Below are positions 8,199 through 15,986 of a stretch of 64,000 bases of DNA, in pieces. The DNA lies in assembly GCF_000024365.1 (NCBI RefSeq), contig NC_013235.1:4836001-4900000 (forward strand), in the 5' to 3' direction. Position numbers and translations under genes: made by a program. Below the pieces are notes generated by a model that saw only the letters and a list, made by a program, of their open reading frames with translations, was not told the origin of the DNA and ran no database searches. Position 1 is the stretch's first letter, and every line of letters begins with the position of its first letter. Source of the stretch: Nakamurella multipartita DSM 44233 (GTDB lineage: Bacteria > Actinomycetota > Actinomycetes > Mycobacteriales > Nakamurellaceae).

Positions 8199-9334
8199 GC
8201 CCGGGTGGGTGAATCGAGCAGCCCGATCGGATCAGTGAACGGCAGGCCATGGGCCGCGGCCACCGGGGCATTGGTCAGCTGGCCGCCCAGGGTGCTCACG
8301 CCGCGGGCCAGGACCGGGTCGGCCGCCACCGCACCGCGCACGCCCAGCGTCGCCACGGTCACCAGGTAGGGCAACGTGGCCGAGGTCAGGGCCAGGGTCG
8401 AGGTCCGCGCCACGGCTCCGGGGATGTTGGCCACGCAGTAGTGCACGACGCCCTCGTCGACGTAGGTCGGATCGGAATGGGTGGTCGCCCGGCTGGTCTC
8501 GAAACAACCGCCCTGATCGATGGCGATGTCCACGGCGACGCTGCCCGGCCGCATGCTGGCGATCATCGACCGGGTGACCAGCTTCGGTGCCTTCGCGCCG
8601 GGCACCAGGACCGCGCCGATCAGCACGTCGGAGTCGGCGATGTAGGCGGCCATCCGGGCCCGGTTCGGGGTGACCAGGTCGACCCGGCCGCCGAAGATGT
8701 CCGACAGGTAGGCCAACCGGGTCGGGTTGGTGTCGAAGACCCGGACGATGCCGCGCATGCCGATGGCGATCTTGGTCGCCTCGGTGCCGGCGACCCCCCC
8801 GCCGATGATGGTGATCTTGGCCGCCGGGGTGCCGGGAACCCCGCCGATCAGGATGCCGGCCCCGCCGGACGGGCTCTCCAGGTGATGGGCGGCCGCCTGC
8901 ACGGCCAGCCGACCGGCGACCTCACTCATCGGGGCCAGCAGCGGCAGCCGGCCGTCCGGGGTCTGCACGGTCTCGTACGCGATCGAGTCGATCCGGCGGT
9001 CCAGCAGGAACTCGGTCAGGCCGCGATCGGCCGCCAGGTGCAGGTAGGTGAACAGCTGCTGGCCCGCGCGGAACCGGTGGTACTCGGCCGGGATCGGCTC
9101 CTTGACCTTGACGATCAGGTCGGCCCCGGCGAACACCTCGTCCGCGGTGGCCACGATCCGCGCCCCGGCCTGGGCGAACTCGGCGTCGGAGAAGCGGGAC
9201 CCGGCGCCCGCCCCGGCCTGCACCAGCACGGTGTGACCGGTGTGGGCCAGCTCGTACACGCCGTCGGGCTGCATGGCGACCCGGTTCTCGTTGTCCTTGA
9301 TCTCGGCCGGCACTCCCACGACCAGGGCGGACAT
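8195..9334 (-). CDS. ald: Alanine dehydrogenase
   Basis: 379 residues, close to the usual 371 of L-alanine dehydrogenases, which interconvert alanine and pyruvate plus ammonia with NAD. Conserved blocks are VPAEIKDNENRVAM at the N-terminus, KVKEP and YLHLA at the active site, the nucleotide loop GGGVAGTEATKIAIGMR, and DIAIDQGGCFETSRATTHSDP. Cytoplasmic hexamer in the family. Its stop codon lies within the promoter of the downstream carbonic anhydrase leader. Confidence 0.93.
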   Translation of the reverse strand: MSALVVGVPAEIKDNENRVAMQPDGVYELAHTGHTVLVQAGAGAGSRFSDAEFAQAGARIVATADEVFAGADLIVKVKEPIPAEYHRFRAGQQLFTYLHLAADRGLTEFLLDRRIDSIAYETVQTPDGRLPLLAPMSEVAGRLAVQAAAHHLESPSGGAGILIGGVPGTPAAKITIIGGGVAGTEATKIAIGMRGIVRVFDTNPTRLAYLSDIFGGRVDLVTPNRARMAAYIADSDVLIGAVLVPGAKAPKLVTRSMIASMRPGSVAVDIAIDQGGCFETSRATTHSDPTYVDEGVVHYCVANIPGAVARTSTLALTSATLPYLVTVATLGVRGAVAADPVLARGVSTLGGQLTNAPVAAAHGLPFTDPIGLLDSPTRA

Positions 9335-9435
9335 GGCGGCTCCCTCGGGCTCGGGGCGACCGCGAGGTCAGCTGCTCCCGCGGTTGAGCCAAGGGTACGG
9401 TCCGCGCATCCCCGCCGCCCGGCACGAAGACGGCC

Positions 9436-10296
9436 CTATCGGGCCACCACCCGGGCGTCGGGGAAGACCAGCGGCTCCCAGACCGGGGCCGGCCGCCGCC
9501 CGTGACCGGGGTCGATGCCGACGATCCGGCGCTCGCCGACCGTCGTCGTGGTGTGCCGCAGTACCGGGTCCGGCGTGAACCGGCCGACCCGGTCGGGCAG
9601 CCCGAGCGCACGGCCGGTGGACCAGTCGACCAGGCTGCTGTGCCCGTGCACCTGGTGGAAAGGCATCTGCAGAGCAGCCTCCCGCCAGGACGGGATGAGC
9701 TCGTCCGGCGCCGAGGCCCACATCGGCCCGGCGGACAGGTCGATGGATTCGGTGACCATGACCCCCGGCCGGAACAGCCACTTCTCGTGCAGGTTGCCGA
9801 TCAACCGGTTCAGCCCCCGCGCCGCCGTCACGCCGTCGTCCGGCAGGCCCAGGAAGTGCCGCCAGAATCCCTGGGTGAGCCCGGCGTGGGTGATCAACCA
9901 GGCCGCCGCGTCGCCGGGCACCTGCACCGCGGCGGCGACCCGCAGCCGCTGGGTGCCCCACCACCGGTTGATCACCTCGCGAGACGGGCCGGGCAGCCGT
10001 TCGGGCCAGTGGAACTGCGGCAACCCCAGATAGAGCGCCTCATGATTGCCCGTCAGCTGGACCCACTGGTCGGGCTGCTCGGTCATCACCCGGTCGACCA
10101 GGTCGATCACCCCGGCCGAATCCGGGCCCCGGTGCATCAGATCGCCCACCTGCACCACCGTCAGGTCGGCCGGCAGCGTCAGGGTGCCCGGGTCGGCCCC
10201 CAGTGCCACCAACCCGGCGGCCAGGGCGTCCCGCTGGCCCCCGACGTCACCGAAGACGGCGACCCGACCCGGCCGGGCCTCCGGTGGCGTTGACAT
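9436..10296 (-). CDS. Calcineurin-like metallophosphoesterase
   Basis: 286 residues with the metallophosphoesterase motifs in order: GDVGG (16-20), GDLMHRGPD (51-59), GNHE (83-86), then THAGL and HGHSS, which bind the two metals. The overall pattern is close to diadenosine-tetraphosphatase/PP-like enzymes of actinobacteria. Specific substrate unknown. It stands alone, divergent from the cupin gene. Confidence 0.85.
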   Translation of the reverse strand: MSTPPEARPGRVAVFGDVGGQRDALAAGLVALGADPGTLTLPADLTVVQVGDLMHRGPDSAGVIDLVDRVMTEQPDQWVQLTGNHEALYLGLPQFHWPERLPGPSREVINRWWGTQRLRVAAAVQVPGDAAAWLITHAGLTQGFWRHFLGLPDDGVTAARGLNRLIGNLHEKWLFRPGVMVTESIDLSAGPMWASAPDELIPSWREAALQMPFHQVHGHSSLVDWSTGRALGLPDRVGRFTPDPVLRHTTTTVGERRIVGIDPGHGRRPAPVWEPLVFPDARVVAR

Positions 10297-10391
10297 CGGC
10301 CCAGTGCATCACAGCTACCGGCCCGACCTGCGCAAACGCAGCCCGACTCACTCACCCGGCGCGCCGGGTGGGTCAGGGCCACGATGGCCAG

Positions 10392-10730
10392 ATGCAGAAG
10401 ATGTCGTTGACCGCGTTGGCCCGCGAGCAGCTCGATCTGGCCCGATCGGCCAGCAGCGGCCGCAGCGCCAGGACGGTCTGGGGCGGCCACGAGCATGTGC
10501 TGCGGCAGACGGTGATCGCGCTGACCGCGGGGGCGGCCCTGTCCGAGCACGAGAACCCCGGGGAGGCCACGATCGCGGTGCTCGAGGGCCGGGTGCGGAT
10601 GGACGCCGGCGGCCATCAGTGGCAGGGCCGAGCCGGCGATCTGTTGCTGGTGCCCCCGTCCCGGCATGCGCTGACCGCCCTGGAGGATGCGGTCGTTCTG
10701 CTCACGGTGGCCAAACCGGACCGCGCCTGA
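10392..10730 (+). CDS. Cupin-domain protein
   Basis: 112-residue single-domain cupin: HENPGEATIAVLEGRVRMDAGG (first cupin motif with GxxxxHxxxxE-like spacing), then GDLLLVPPSRHAL (second motif). The ATG at 10392 or 10401 may start it; no clear ribosome site. Metal-binding beta-barrel, probably cytoplasmic; substrate unknown. Confidence 0.75.
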   Translation: MQKMSLTALAREQLDLARSASSGRSARTVWGGHEHVLRQTVIALTAGAALSEHENPGEATIAVLEGRVRMDAGGHQWQGRAGDLLLVPPSRHALTALEDAVVLLTVAKPDRA

Positions 10731-10777
10731 CGGACCCGGGCTTCCCTCGGGCGGGATCGGCCTGGTAGAAGGGAAGG

Positions 10778-10861
10778 ATGACTGCGCGCCCCCTCCTGCT
10801 CGTCAGCCGTCGGGCTGTCGATTTCGGGCGCGTCACTTCCGCCGCCTGTCCGGTTCGCTGA
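10778..10861 (+). CDS. Cys-containing leader peptide upstream of TauE
   Basis: 27-codon ORF containing LLLVSRRAVDFGRVTSAACP followed by VR and TGA. This is a close match to the short actinobacterial leader peptides found before sulfur-assimilation genes. TAGAAG at 10766-10771 ends 6 bases before the ATG, so the transcript may be leaderless, although GAAGGGAAGG could also act as a ribosome site. The TauE/SafE start lies 138 bases downstream, past a region that can fold in two alternative ways. Confidence 0.7.
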   Translation: MTARPLLLVSRRAVDFGRVTSAACPVR

Positions 10862-10894
10862 CGGTCTGCGGCATCGGCGCCGCCACCATCTCCG

Positions 10895-10958
10895 GGAACG
10901 TCCCCCGCGTTCCGACCTGATGCTGACGGCTTGACGGCATTTCAGTGTGGAACGCGGG
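10895..10958 (+). promoter_or_regulatory. Two mutually exclusive hairpins before TauE
   Basis: GGAACG (10895-10900) can pair with CGTTCC (10908-10913). The overlapping CCCGCGTTCC (10904-10913) can instead pair over 10 bases with GGAACGCGGG (10949-10958). Because both use 10908-10913, only one can form. This is the layout of an attenuator that responds to ribosome position in the upstream leader ORF. Confidence 0.5.
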
Positions 10959-10999
10959 CATCCGCCGTCGCCCCTCCCTGTCTTTTGGAGCCCGCCCCC

Positions 11000-11959
11000 A
11001 TGCCCACACTCTTGCTCATCGCCGTGGTCGGTTTCGTCGCCCAACTCGTCGACGGCAGCCTCGGCATGGCCTACGGCGTCACCACGACGACGCTGCTGCT
11101 GGCCATCGGCACCAACCCGGCGGCCGCGTCGGCCACCGTGCATCTCGCCGAGATCGGCACCACTCTGGTCTCCGGCGCCTCTCACTGGAAGTTCGGCAAC
11201 GTCGACTGGAAGGTCGTCGCCAAGATCGGCGTCCCCGGGGCCATCGGCGCGTTCGCCGGTGCCACCGTCCTGTCCACCATCTCCACCGAGATCGCGGCGC
11301 CGGTGATGGCCCTGATCCTGCTCACCCTCGGCGTCTACATCCTGGTGCGCTTCACCACCTTCGGGCTGCCCAAGGGCAACCTGGGCAAGCCGCTGCGCAA
11401 GCGGTTCCTGGGCCCGCTGGGCCTGTTCGCCGGGTTCGTCGACGCCACCGGCGGCGGCGGGTGGGGGCCGGTGGGCACGCCGGCGCTGCTGGCCAGCGGG
11501 CGGATCGAGCCGCGCAAGGTGATCGGCTCCATCGACACCAGCGAGTTCCTGGTCGCGGTGGCGGCCAGCCTGGGCTTTCTGTTCAGCCTGGGCTCGCAGG
11601 GCATCGACTGGTCCTGGGCCGCCGCGATCCTGCTCGGCGGGGTAGTGGCCGCACCGGTCGCCGCCTACCTGGTGCGGCACGTGCCGCCGCGGCTGCTGGG
11701 CTCGCTGGTCGGCGGCATGATCATCCTGACCAACACCCGCAGCCTGCTGCGCAGCGACTGGATCGACGCGCCCACCTCGGTGCAGTGGCTGATCTACGGG
11801 CCGATCGTGCTCATCTGGATCGCCGCGATCGCCTACTCGGTGCACCAGTACCTCAAGGGCAAGGCCCAGGAGTCGGCGGACGCGTTGCACCACGAGTTCG
11901 CCGCCCGGGAGGCGGCCCTGGTCGGCGCCGAGCAGCCGATCGGTCAGGCCGGCAGGTAG
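11000..11959 (+). CDS. Sulfite exporter TauE/SafE family protein
   Basis: 319-residue integral membrane protein with about eight hydrophobic segments in two repeats. The repeat signatures are GFVAQLVDGSLGMAYGVT and GLFAGFVDATGGGGWGPVGTP, typical of TauE/SafE exporters of sulfite or sulfonate-derived anions. ATG at 11000 chosen, with TTGGAG upstream. The preceding Cys leader peptide supports a real sulfur role, for example removal of surplus sulfite. The 3-prime end overlaps the convergent NUDIX gene by 16 bases. Confidence 0.88.
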   Translation: MPTLLLIAVVGFVAQLVDGSLGMAYGVTTTTLLLAIGTNPAAASATVHLAEIGTTLVSGASHWKFGNVDWKVVAKIGVPGAIGAFAGATVLSTISTEIAAPVMALILLTLGVYILVRFTTFGLPKGNLGKPLRKRFLGPLGLFAGFVDATGGGGWGPVGTPALLASGRIEPRKVIGSIDTSEFLVAVAASLGFLFSLGSQGIDWSWAAAILLGGVVAAPVAAYLVRHVPPRLLGSLVGGMIILTNTRSLLRSDWIDAPTSVQWLIYGPIVLIWIAAIAYSVHQYLKGKAQESADALHHEFAAREAALVGAEQPIGQAGR

Positions 11960-12405
11960 GTCCGCCGCACCGCGGGCCAGGTGCGGGCGAACCCGGTGTG
12001 CAGCGGCAGGTCGGCCACGGCCTCCGGCCGGACCCAGCGCAGTTCCGCACTCTCCGCGTTGGCCCGCAGGGTGACCCGGGCCAGCGACATGGCCACCACC
12101 GTCACGTACTCCCAGCCGTCGTGATCGTCGTGCCAGAGCCCGACCACCTCGACGTCGGCGGCCACGATGCCCGCCTCCTCGGCCGCCTCCCGCAGCGCCC
12201 CCTGGGCCGGCGTCTCGTGCGAGTCGCGGGCGCCGCCCGGGATTGCCCAGGTGTCGCCGTCGCTGGTCCACGCGGCCCGGTGCTGCAACAGGATCTCGGT
12301 CGACCCGCCGCGGGTGCGGGTGAGCAGCAGGCCGGCCGCCCCGAACCGACCCCAATGCCGGTGCCCGAGACCGCACCGGGCCCAGCCGTTGCCGTCGCCC
12401 TGCAT
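11944..12405 (-). CDS. NUDIX hydrolase
   Basis: 153 residues with a complete Nudix box at 57-80 (GGARDSHETPAQ...REAAEEAGI). The N-terminus CGLGHRHWGRFGAAGLLL is typical of a conserved actinobacterial NUDIX group. Hydrolyses a nucleoside-diphosphate-linked compound; substrate unknown. ATG at 12405 chosen from family length. Convergent with TauE and overlapping its end. Confidence 0.88.
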   Translation of the reverse strand: MQGDGNGWARCGLGHRHWGRFGAAGLLLTRTRGGSTEILLQHRAAWTSDGDTWAIPGGARDSHETPAQGALREAAEEAGIVAADVEVVGLWHDDHDGWEYVTVVAMSLARVTLRANAESAELRWVRPEAVADLPLHTGFARTWPAVRRTYLPA

Positions 12406-12574
12406 CGCCCCGCCTCCGGCCCCGGTCTCGCGCCGGCTCGGTGCGCGGCTGCCCGCCACGGTAAACGGCCCGTTGCGCGCGAGGCGACGGAACCCGCCCG
12501 GCCGACTATTCTGGGGGGTGAGCCGGTCAAACAGCGCGCCGGTTTCTGCGATGTGTGCGTGACGGAGCGTGTTC

Positions 12575-13672
12575 ATGAAGGTGAACCGGCCCGCGGAGCG
12601 CGCCTCGTTCGGTTCGTTCGTGCTCGACGCCGGGTCCGCCCGGTTCGTCGGCTCCGACGAGTTGGCGCTGGTGCTTGGCTTCGCCCCGGGTGATGTGGTG
12701 CTGACGCCGGCCGTGGTGCTGGCCCACCTGCATCCGGACGATCGGCTGGAATGGCAGGCCGGTCTGCAGCGATGCCTGGCCACCGGGCGACCCGTGGTGG
12801 TCAACCACCTGCTGCTGACCGCGGAGGCCGAGCCGCGCCCCGCGATGACGACGCTGACCGCGCTGACCGAGCAGGACCGGGTGCGAGCGGTCACCGGTGT
12901 GATCACCGACCTGAGCGACCGCGTCCGGCGGGCGACCGAGGCCGAGATCCGCCAGGCGGTCCGGGCGGCGGCCGCGACCCGCAGCGAGATCGACCAGGCC
13001 AAGGGCATCGTGATGGCCGCCTTCGACGTCGACGCCGACCAGGCGTTTGCCCTGCTCAAGTGGCACTCCTCGCAGAGCAACCGCAAGCTGCGGGACCTGG
13101 CCACCGGGATGATCGAGGGCTTGGCAGCGGCCAACTCCGCGTTGCCACTGCGGCGGCGGCTGTCCACCGTCTTCACCGACATGGGTTGCCCGGCGCCCTC
13201 CACCAAGGGCTGGACCGTGCCGGTCACCGACATCGGCCTGCCGCCCACGTCGGGGCTGATCCCGACCGCGTTGCTCCCGGGCATCCTGACCCGGGCCGCG
13301 CACGACGCATCGGTTGCCATCACCGTCGCCGACGTCACCGCACCGGACCAGCCGCTGGTCTACGCCAACCCGGCCTTCGAACGCCTGACCGGTTACGCCG
13401 CGGCCGAGGTGCTGGGCCGCAACTGCCGCTTCCTGCAGGCCGAGTCCGGCGATCCGCACGAGCGGTCGGCGATTCGCTCGGCGATCGCCAACGGCGACGC
13501 GGTCACCACCCTGATCCGCAACTTCCGCCAGGACGGGCACGCCTTCTGGAACGAGTTCCACCTGTCCCCCGTGCGCAACGGGGCCGGCCGGGTCACCCAT
13601 TACATCGGCTACCAGCTCGACGTCACCGAGCGGGTCGAGCGCGATCAGCAGTTGGAGCAGCTGGCGTCGTAG
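12575..13672 (+). CDS. PAS-ANTAR-LOV blue-light RNA-binding receptor (PAL)
   Basis: 365 residues in an unusual order. An N-terminal PAS-like domain (about 15-115) precedes a helical linker, then an ANTAR RNA-binding domain (about 125-185, IDQAKGIVMAAFDVDADQAFALLKW) and a C-terminal LOV domain (about 245-355). The LOV signature is GRNCRFLQ with the flavin-adduct cysteine at 284; the downstream LIRNFRQDG and FWNEFHLSPVRN blocks are also canonical. This matches PAL, described from Nakamurella multipartita, which binds RNA hairpins when blue light forms the flavin-cysteine bond. ATG at 12575 was chosen over GTG at 12569 because of GGAG at 12563-12566 and because it puts the cysteine at 284. I do not know its natural RNA target. 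Confidence 0.93.
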   Translation: MKVNRPAERASFGSFVLDAGSARFVGSDELALVLGFAPGDVVLTPAVVLAHLHPDDRLEWQAGLQRCLATGRPVVVNHLLLTAEAEPRPAMTTLTALTEQDRVRAVTGVITDLSDRVRRATEAEIRQAVRAAAATRSEIDQAKGIVMAAFDVDADQAFALLKWHSSQSNRKLRDLATGMIEGLAAANSALPLRRRLSTVFTDMGCPAPSTKGWTVPVTDIGLPPTSGLIPTALLPGILTRAAHDASVAITVADVTAPDQPLVYANPAFERLTGYAAAEVLGRNCRFLQAESGDPHERSAIRSAIANGDAVTTLIRNFRQDGHAFWNEFHLSPVRNGAGRVTHYIGYQLDVTERVERDQQLEQLAS

Positions 13673-13699
13673 GCGGGCTGACGTCGTCCCCGCCTCCGG

Positions 13700-13733
13700 T
13701 CAGACGTTGAAGCGGAACTCCACCATGTTGCCG
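13700..13733 (-). repeat. Remnant of the ychF 3-prime end (copy A)
   Basis: On the minus strand this reads NMVEFRFNV then TGA, matching the last residues VVEFRFNV of YchF at 14896, but with synonymous changes and a different stop codon. Bases 13702-13721 are identical to 14512-14531. It looks like an attachment-site remnant left by integration next to ychF. Confidence 0.55.
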
Positions 13734-13745
13734 CGCCGAACAACG

Positions 13746-14159
13746 TCACGATGATGGCGCGATGTACTCGTGCTGCAGATCGGTCACCCGAGCAATGTGG
13801 TCGAAGTCATGGTCCGCTGCCAGCACCGTCGCATTGTTCACCAACGCGTACCCCGCGATGAGAATGTCGAGCGGCCCAGCCGCACGAACCAGCCCCGCAT
13901 TCCACAGTGCGCTTTGGATATCGAGAACCACGGACTCGTCCGGCGCGCGCTCAAGCGGAAACCCCAGGGAGATCCGCTCGCGATAGCGCGCGTGCTCCTG
14001 CGGGCCACGGGCGCTATGGCAGAACTCGAGCACCTGGGGCGGGCAGGTCACGAAGAGGTCGGCCGGCGCTCGCTCAATACGCCGCAGTCTCGCCACCATT
14101 CCCGGGTCCAACAGAATCGCCCTGGCCCAGACGGAGTTGTCGACCAGGTAGTCAGTCAC
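13746..14159 (-). CDS. vapC: PIN-domain toxin, VapC family
   Basis: 137-residue PIN ribonuclease. Acidic residues expected at the metal site are present: D in the N-terminal VDNSVW, E in LEFCH, D in GPLDILIAGYA and D in AADHDFDHIA. VapC toxins cut specific RNAs unless bound by VapB. GTG at 14159 overlaps the antitoxin gene by 8 bases, the normal operon arrangement. The pair lies in an acquired patch between copies of the ychF end. Confidence 0.88.
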   Translation of the reverse strand: MTDYLVDNSVWARAILLDPGMVARLRRIERAPADLFVTCPPQVLEFCHSARGPQEHARYRERISLGFPLERAPDESVVLDIQSALWNAGLVRAAGPLDILIAGYALVNNATVLAADHDFDHIARVTDLQHEYIAPSS

Positions 14160-14370
14160 GAACGATGATGGGGTACGAGGCGACAGGAGCGCCCAACTCG
14201 TTCGGCAGATCGGTCAGCTCCAGGATGCCGTCGATCATGGCTCCCCTCTGCTTCGAGGCGATGAGCCGGCGCAATGCGAGGTCGATGACAGCCCGGTTCG
14301 AGCGCTCGCCGGTGAGCGCCCTGGCGCGCTCGATCAACTGCGGGTCCAGGTCGACGCTGGTGACGGCCAC
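14152..14370 (-). CDS. vapB: VapB-type antitoxin
   Basis: 72 residues with an N-terminal ribbon-helix-helix-like segment (VDLDPQLIERARALTGERSNRAVIDLALRRLI) and a C-terminal tail that would wrap the toxin. GTG at 14370 chosen because GGGAGGAG precedes it by four bases; the longer frame to 14433 would run through the promoter. Likely represses its own operon through the AT-rich site at 14388-14407. Confidence 0.82.
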   Translation of the reverse strand: MAVTSVDLDPQLIERARALTGERSNRAVIDLALRRLIASKQRGAMIDGILELTDLPNELGAPVASYPIIVRD

Positions 14371-14387
14371 GACACTCCTCCCGAACA

Positions 14388-14407
14388 CTATATTTCCAAC
14401 TATATAG
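14388..14407 (-). promoter_or_regulatory. vapBC promoter/operator
   Basis: AT-rich island in GC-rich DNA. CTATAT (14388-14393) and ATATAG (14402-14407) form an inverted repeat. Read on the minus strand, TATAGT can serve as a -10 box just before the vapB ribosome site. Such palindromes are where ribbon-helix-helix antitoxins bind. Confidence 0.5.
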
Positions 14408-14511
14408 CATCGCGCGCGGCGGGATACGATCAACGTCGAAGCCGGTCTTGAGCTCGACGAAAATCAGCCGGCCCCGCGATGACCGTGTCAGATCCCCCAT
14501 GTCCGGCCGTG

Positions 14512-14531
14512 AGACGTTGAAGCGGAACTCC
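14512..14531. repeat. 20-base direct repeat (ychF-end copy B)
   Basis: AGACGTTGAAGCGGAACTCC, identical to 13702-13721. The two copies flank the vapBC module 810 bases apart, like attL and attR. In the minus strand it again reads EFRFNV. Confidence 0.6.
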
Positions 14532-14581
14532 CAAGATCAATCGACTGGTCGTTCGGGCGCTCGACGCCATGCTCTCCGTGA

Positions 14582-14776
14582 CGATCGCGCAGGAACGGGG
14601 ATCGCCCGGGGCCAGGGCTGATCTTCCGAGAGAAAAGACCTACGGTGAAGGCGCTCCAAGGGTTGCTCGCCAAGCGCAACGAGTGCGCGCATCCCGGCAA
14701 CTACGAGCCCAGCATCAATGACACGCTCGGCTACCTCGACGAGATGATGAAGCGGATAGAGGCCCTCCCGAAGTAG
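14582..14776 (+). pseudogene. Gene fragment in the acquired patch
   Basis: The frame ends in a protein-like C-terminus (LLAKRNECAHPGNYEPSI then NDTLGYLDEMMKRIEALPK and TAG at 14774-14776). Upstream the frame degenerates within 30 residues. A possible in-frame start is GTG at 14645 (43 residues). Another frame upstream (14531-14640) also looks coding, suggesting a frameshifted remnant. I do not recognise the family. The rest of 14371-14895 holds the vapB promoter, the direct repeat and a minus-strand stretch (IFVELKTGFD, near 14440-14500) that resembles a nuclease fragment. Confidence 0.35.
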
Positions 14777-14895
14777 TCCAACCGGCACTTGCGCGGTTGC
14801 CGAAGGGCCTTGCCGCCTGGTGCCTTCGACCCGCCCTGCGAGCATGACGCCGTGGCCGCGCGCGCACCTGGGCAGGTGGCCAGGTGGCCGCGCTG

Positions 14896-15975
14896 CTACA
14901 CGTTGAACCGGAACTCCACCACGTCGCCGTCGGCCATGACGTAGTCCTTGCCTTCCATCCGGACCCGGCCGCCCGCCTTGGCGGCGGCCATCGACCCGGC
15001 GGCGATCAGGTCGTCGAAGGAGACGATCTCGGCCTTGATGAAGCCCCGTTCGAAGTCGGTGTGGATGACGCCGGCGGCCTGCGGGGCGGTGTCGCCCTTG
15101 TGGATGGTCCAGGCGCGGGCCTCCTTGGGCCCGGCGGTCAGGTAGGTCTGCAGGCCCAGGGTGTGGAACCCGGCCCGGGCCAGCGCGTGCAGCCCCGGTT
15201 CGGACTGGCCGACCGACTCGAGCAGTTCCCGGGCCGACTCCTCGTCCAGCTCCAGCAGCTCGTGCTCGACCTTGGCGTCCAGGAACACGGCGTCGGCCGG
15301 GGCGACGGCGGCCAGCAGCTCGGCCCGCTTGGCCTCGTCGGTGAGCACCGCCTCGTCGGCGTTGAACACGTACAGGAACGGCTTGGCCGTCATCAGCGAC
15401 AGTTCCTTGAGCAGGGTCAGGTCGACCCGCTTCCCGGCGGCGAACAGCGTGCTGCCGGCGTTGAGCACCTCGTTGGCCATCTTGGCCGCGGCCAGCACCG
15501 GCGCCCGGTCCTTGGCGTTGCGGGCCTCCTTCTCCAGCCGCGGGATCGCCTTCTCCAGGGTCTGCAGGTCGGCCAGGATCAGCTCGGTATTGATCGTCTC
15601 GATGTCCGAAAGCGGGTCGACCCGGCCGTCCACGTGCACCACGTCGTCGTCGGCGAAAACCCGGACGACCTGGCAGATCGCGTCGGCCTCGCGGATGTTG
15701 GCCAGGAACTTGTTGCCCAGCCCGGCGCCCTCGCTGGCCCCCTTGACGATGCCGGCGATGTCCACGAACGACACCACGGCCGGCACCGTCTTGGCCGACC
15801 CGAAGACCTCGGCCAGCCGGTCCAGCCGCGGATCCGGGATCGGCACCACGCCGATGTTGGGTTCGATGGTCGCGAACGGGTAGTTGGCGGCCAGCACGTT
15901 GGCCTTGGTCAGCGCGTTGAACACGGTGGACTTGCCCACGTTGGGCAGGCCGACGATGCCGAGGGTCAGACTCAC
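14896..15975 (-). CDS. ychF: Redox-regulated ATPase YchF
   Basis: 359 residues, the standard YchF length. Obg-type P-loop GLPNVGKST at residues 9-17 and DIAGIVKGASEGAGLGN switch region. The G4 motif is FNADE (NxxE rather than NKxD), which gives YchF its preference for ATP. A TGS domain follows at the C-terminus, ending VVEFRFNV. Binds the ribosome and is linked to stress responses. Start is GTG at 15975. Its 3-prime end seems to have served as an integration site. Confidence 0.95.
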   Translation of the reverse strand: MSLTLGIVGLPNVGKSTVFNALTKANVLAANYPFATIEPNIGVVPIPDPRLDRLAEVFGSAKTVPAVVSFVDIAGIVKGASEGAGLGNKFLANIREADAICQVVRVFADDDVVHVDGRVDPLSDIETINTELILADLQTLEKAIPRLEKEARNAKDRAPVLAAAKMANEVLNAGSTLFAAGKRVDLTLLKELSLMTAKPFLYVFNADEAVLTDEAKRAELLAAVAPADAVFLDAKVEHELLELDEESARELLESVGQSEPGLHALARAGFHTLGLQTYLTAGPKEARAWTIHKGDTAPQAAGVIHTDFERGFIKAEIVSFDDLIAAGSMAAAKAGGRVRMEGKDYVMADGDVVEFRFNV

Positions 15976-15986
15976 GAGGCGTCAGT

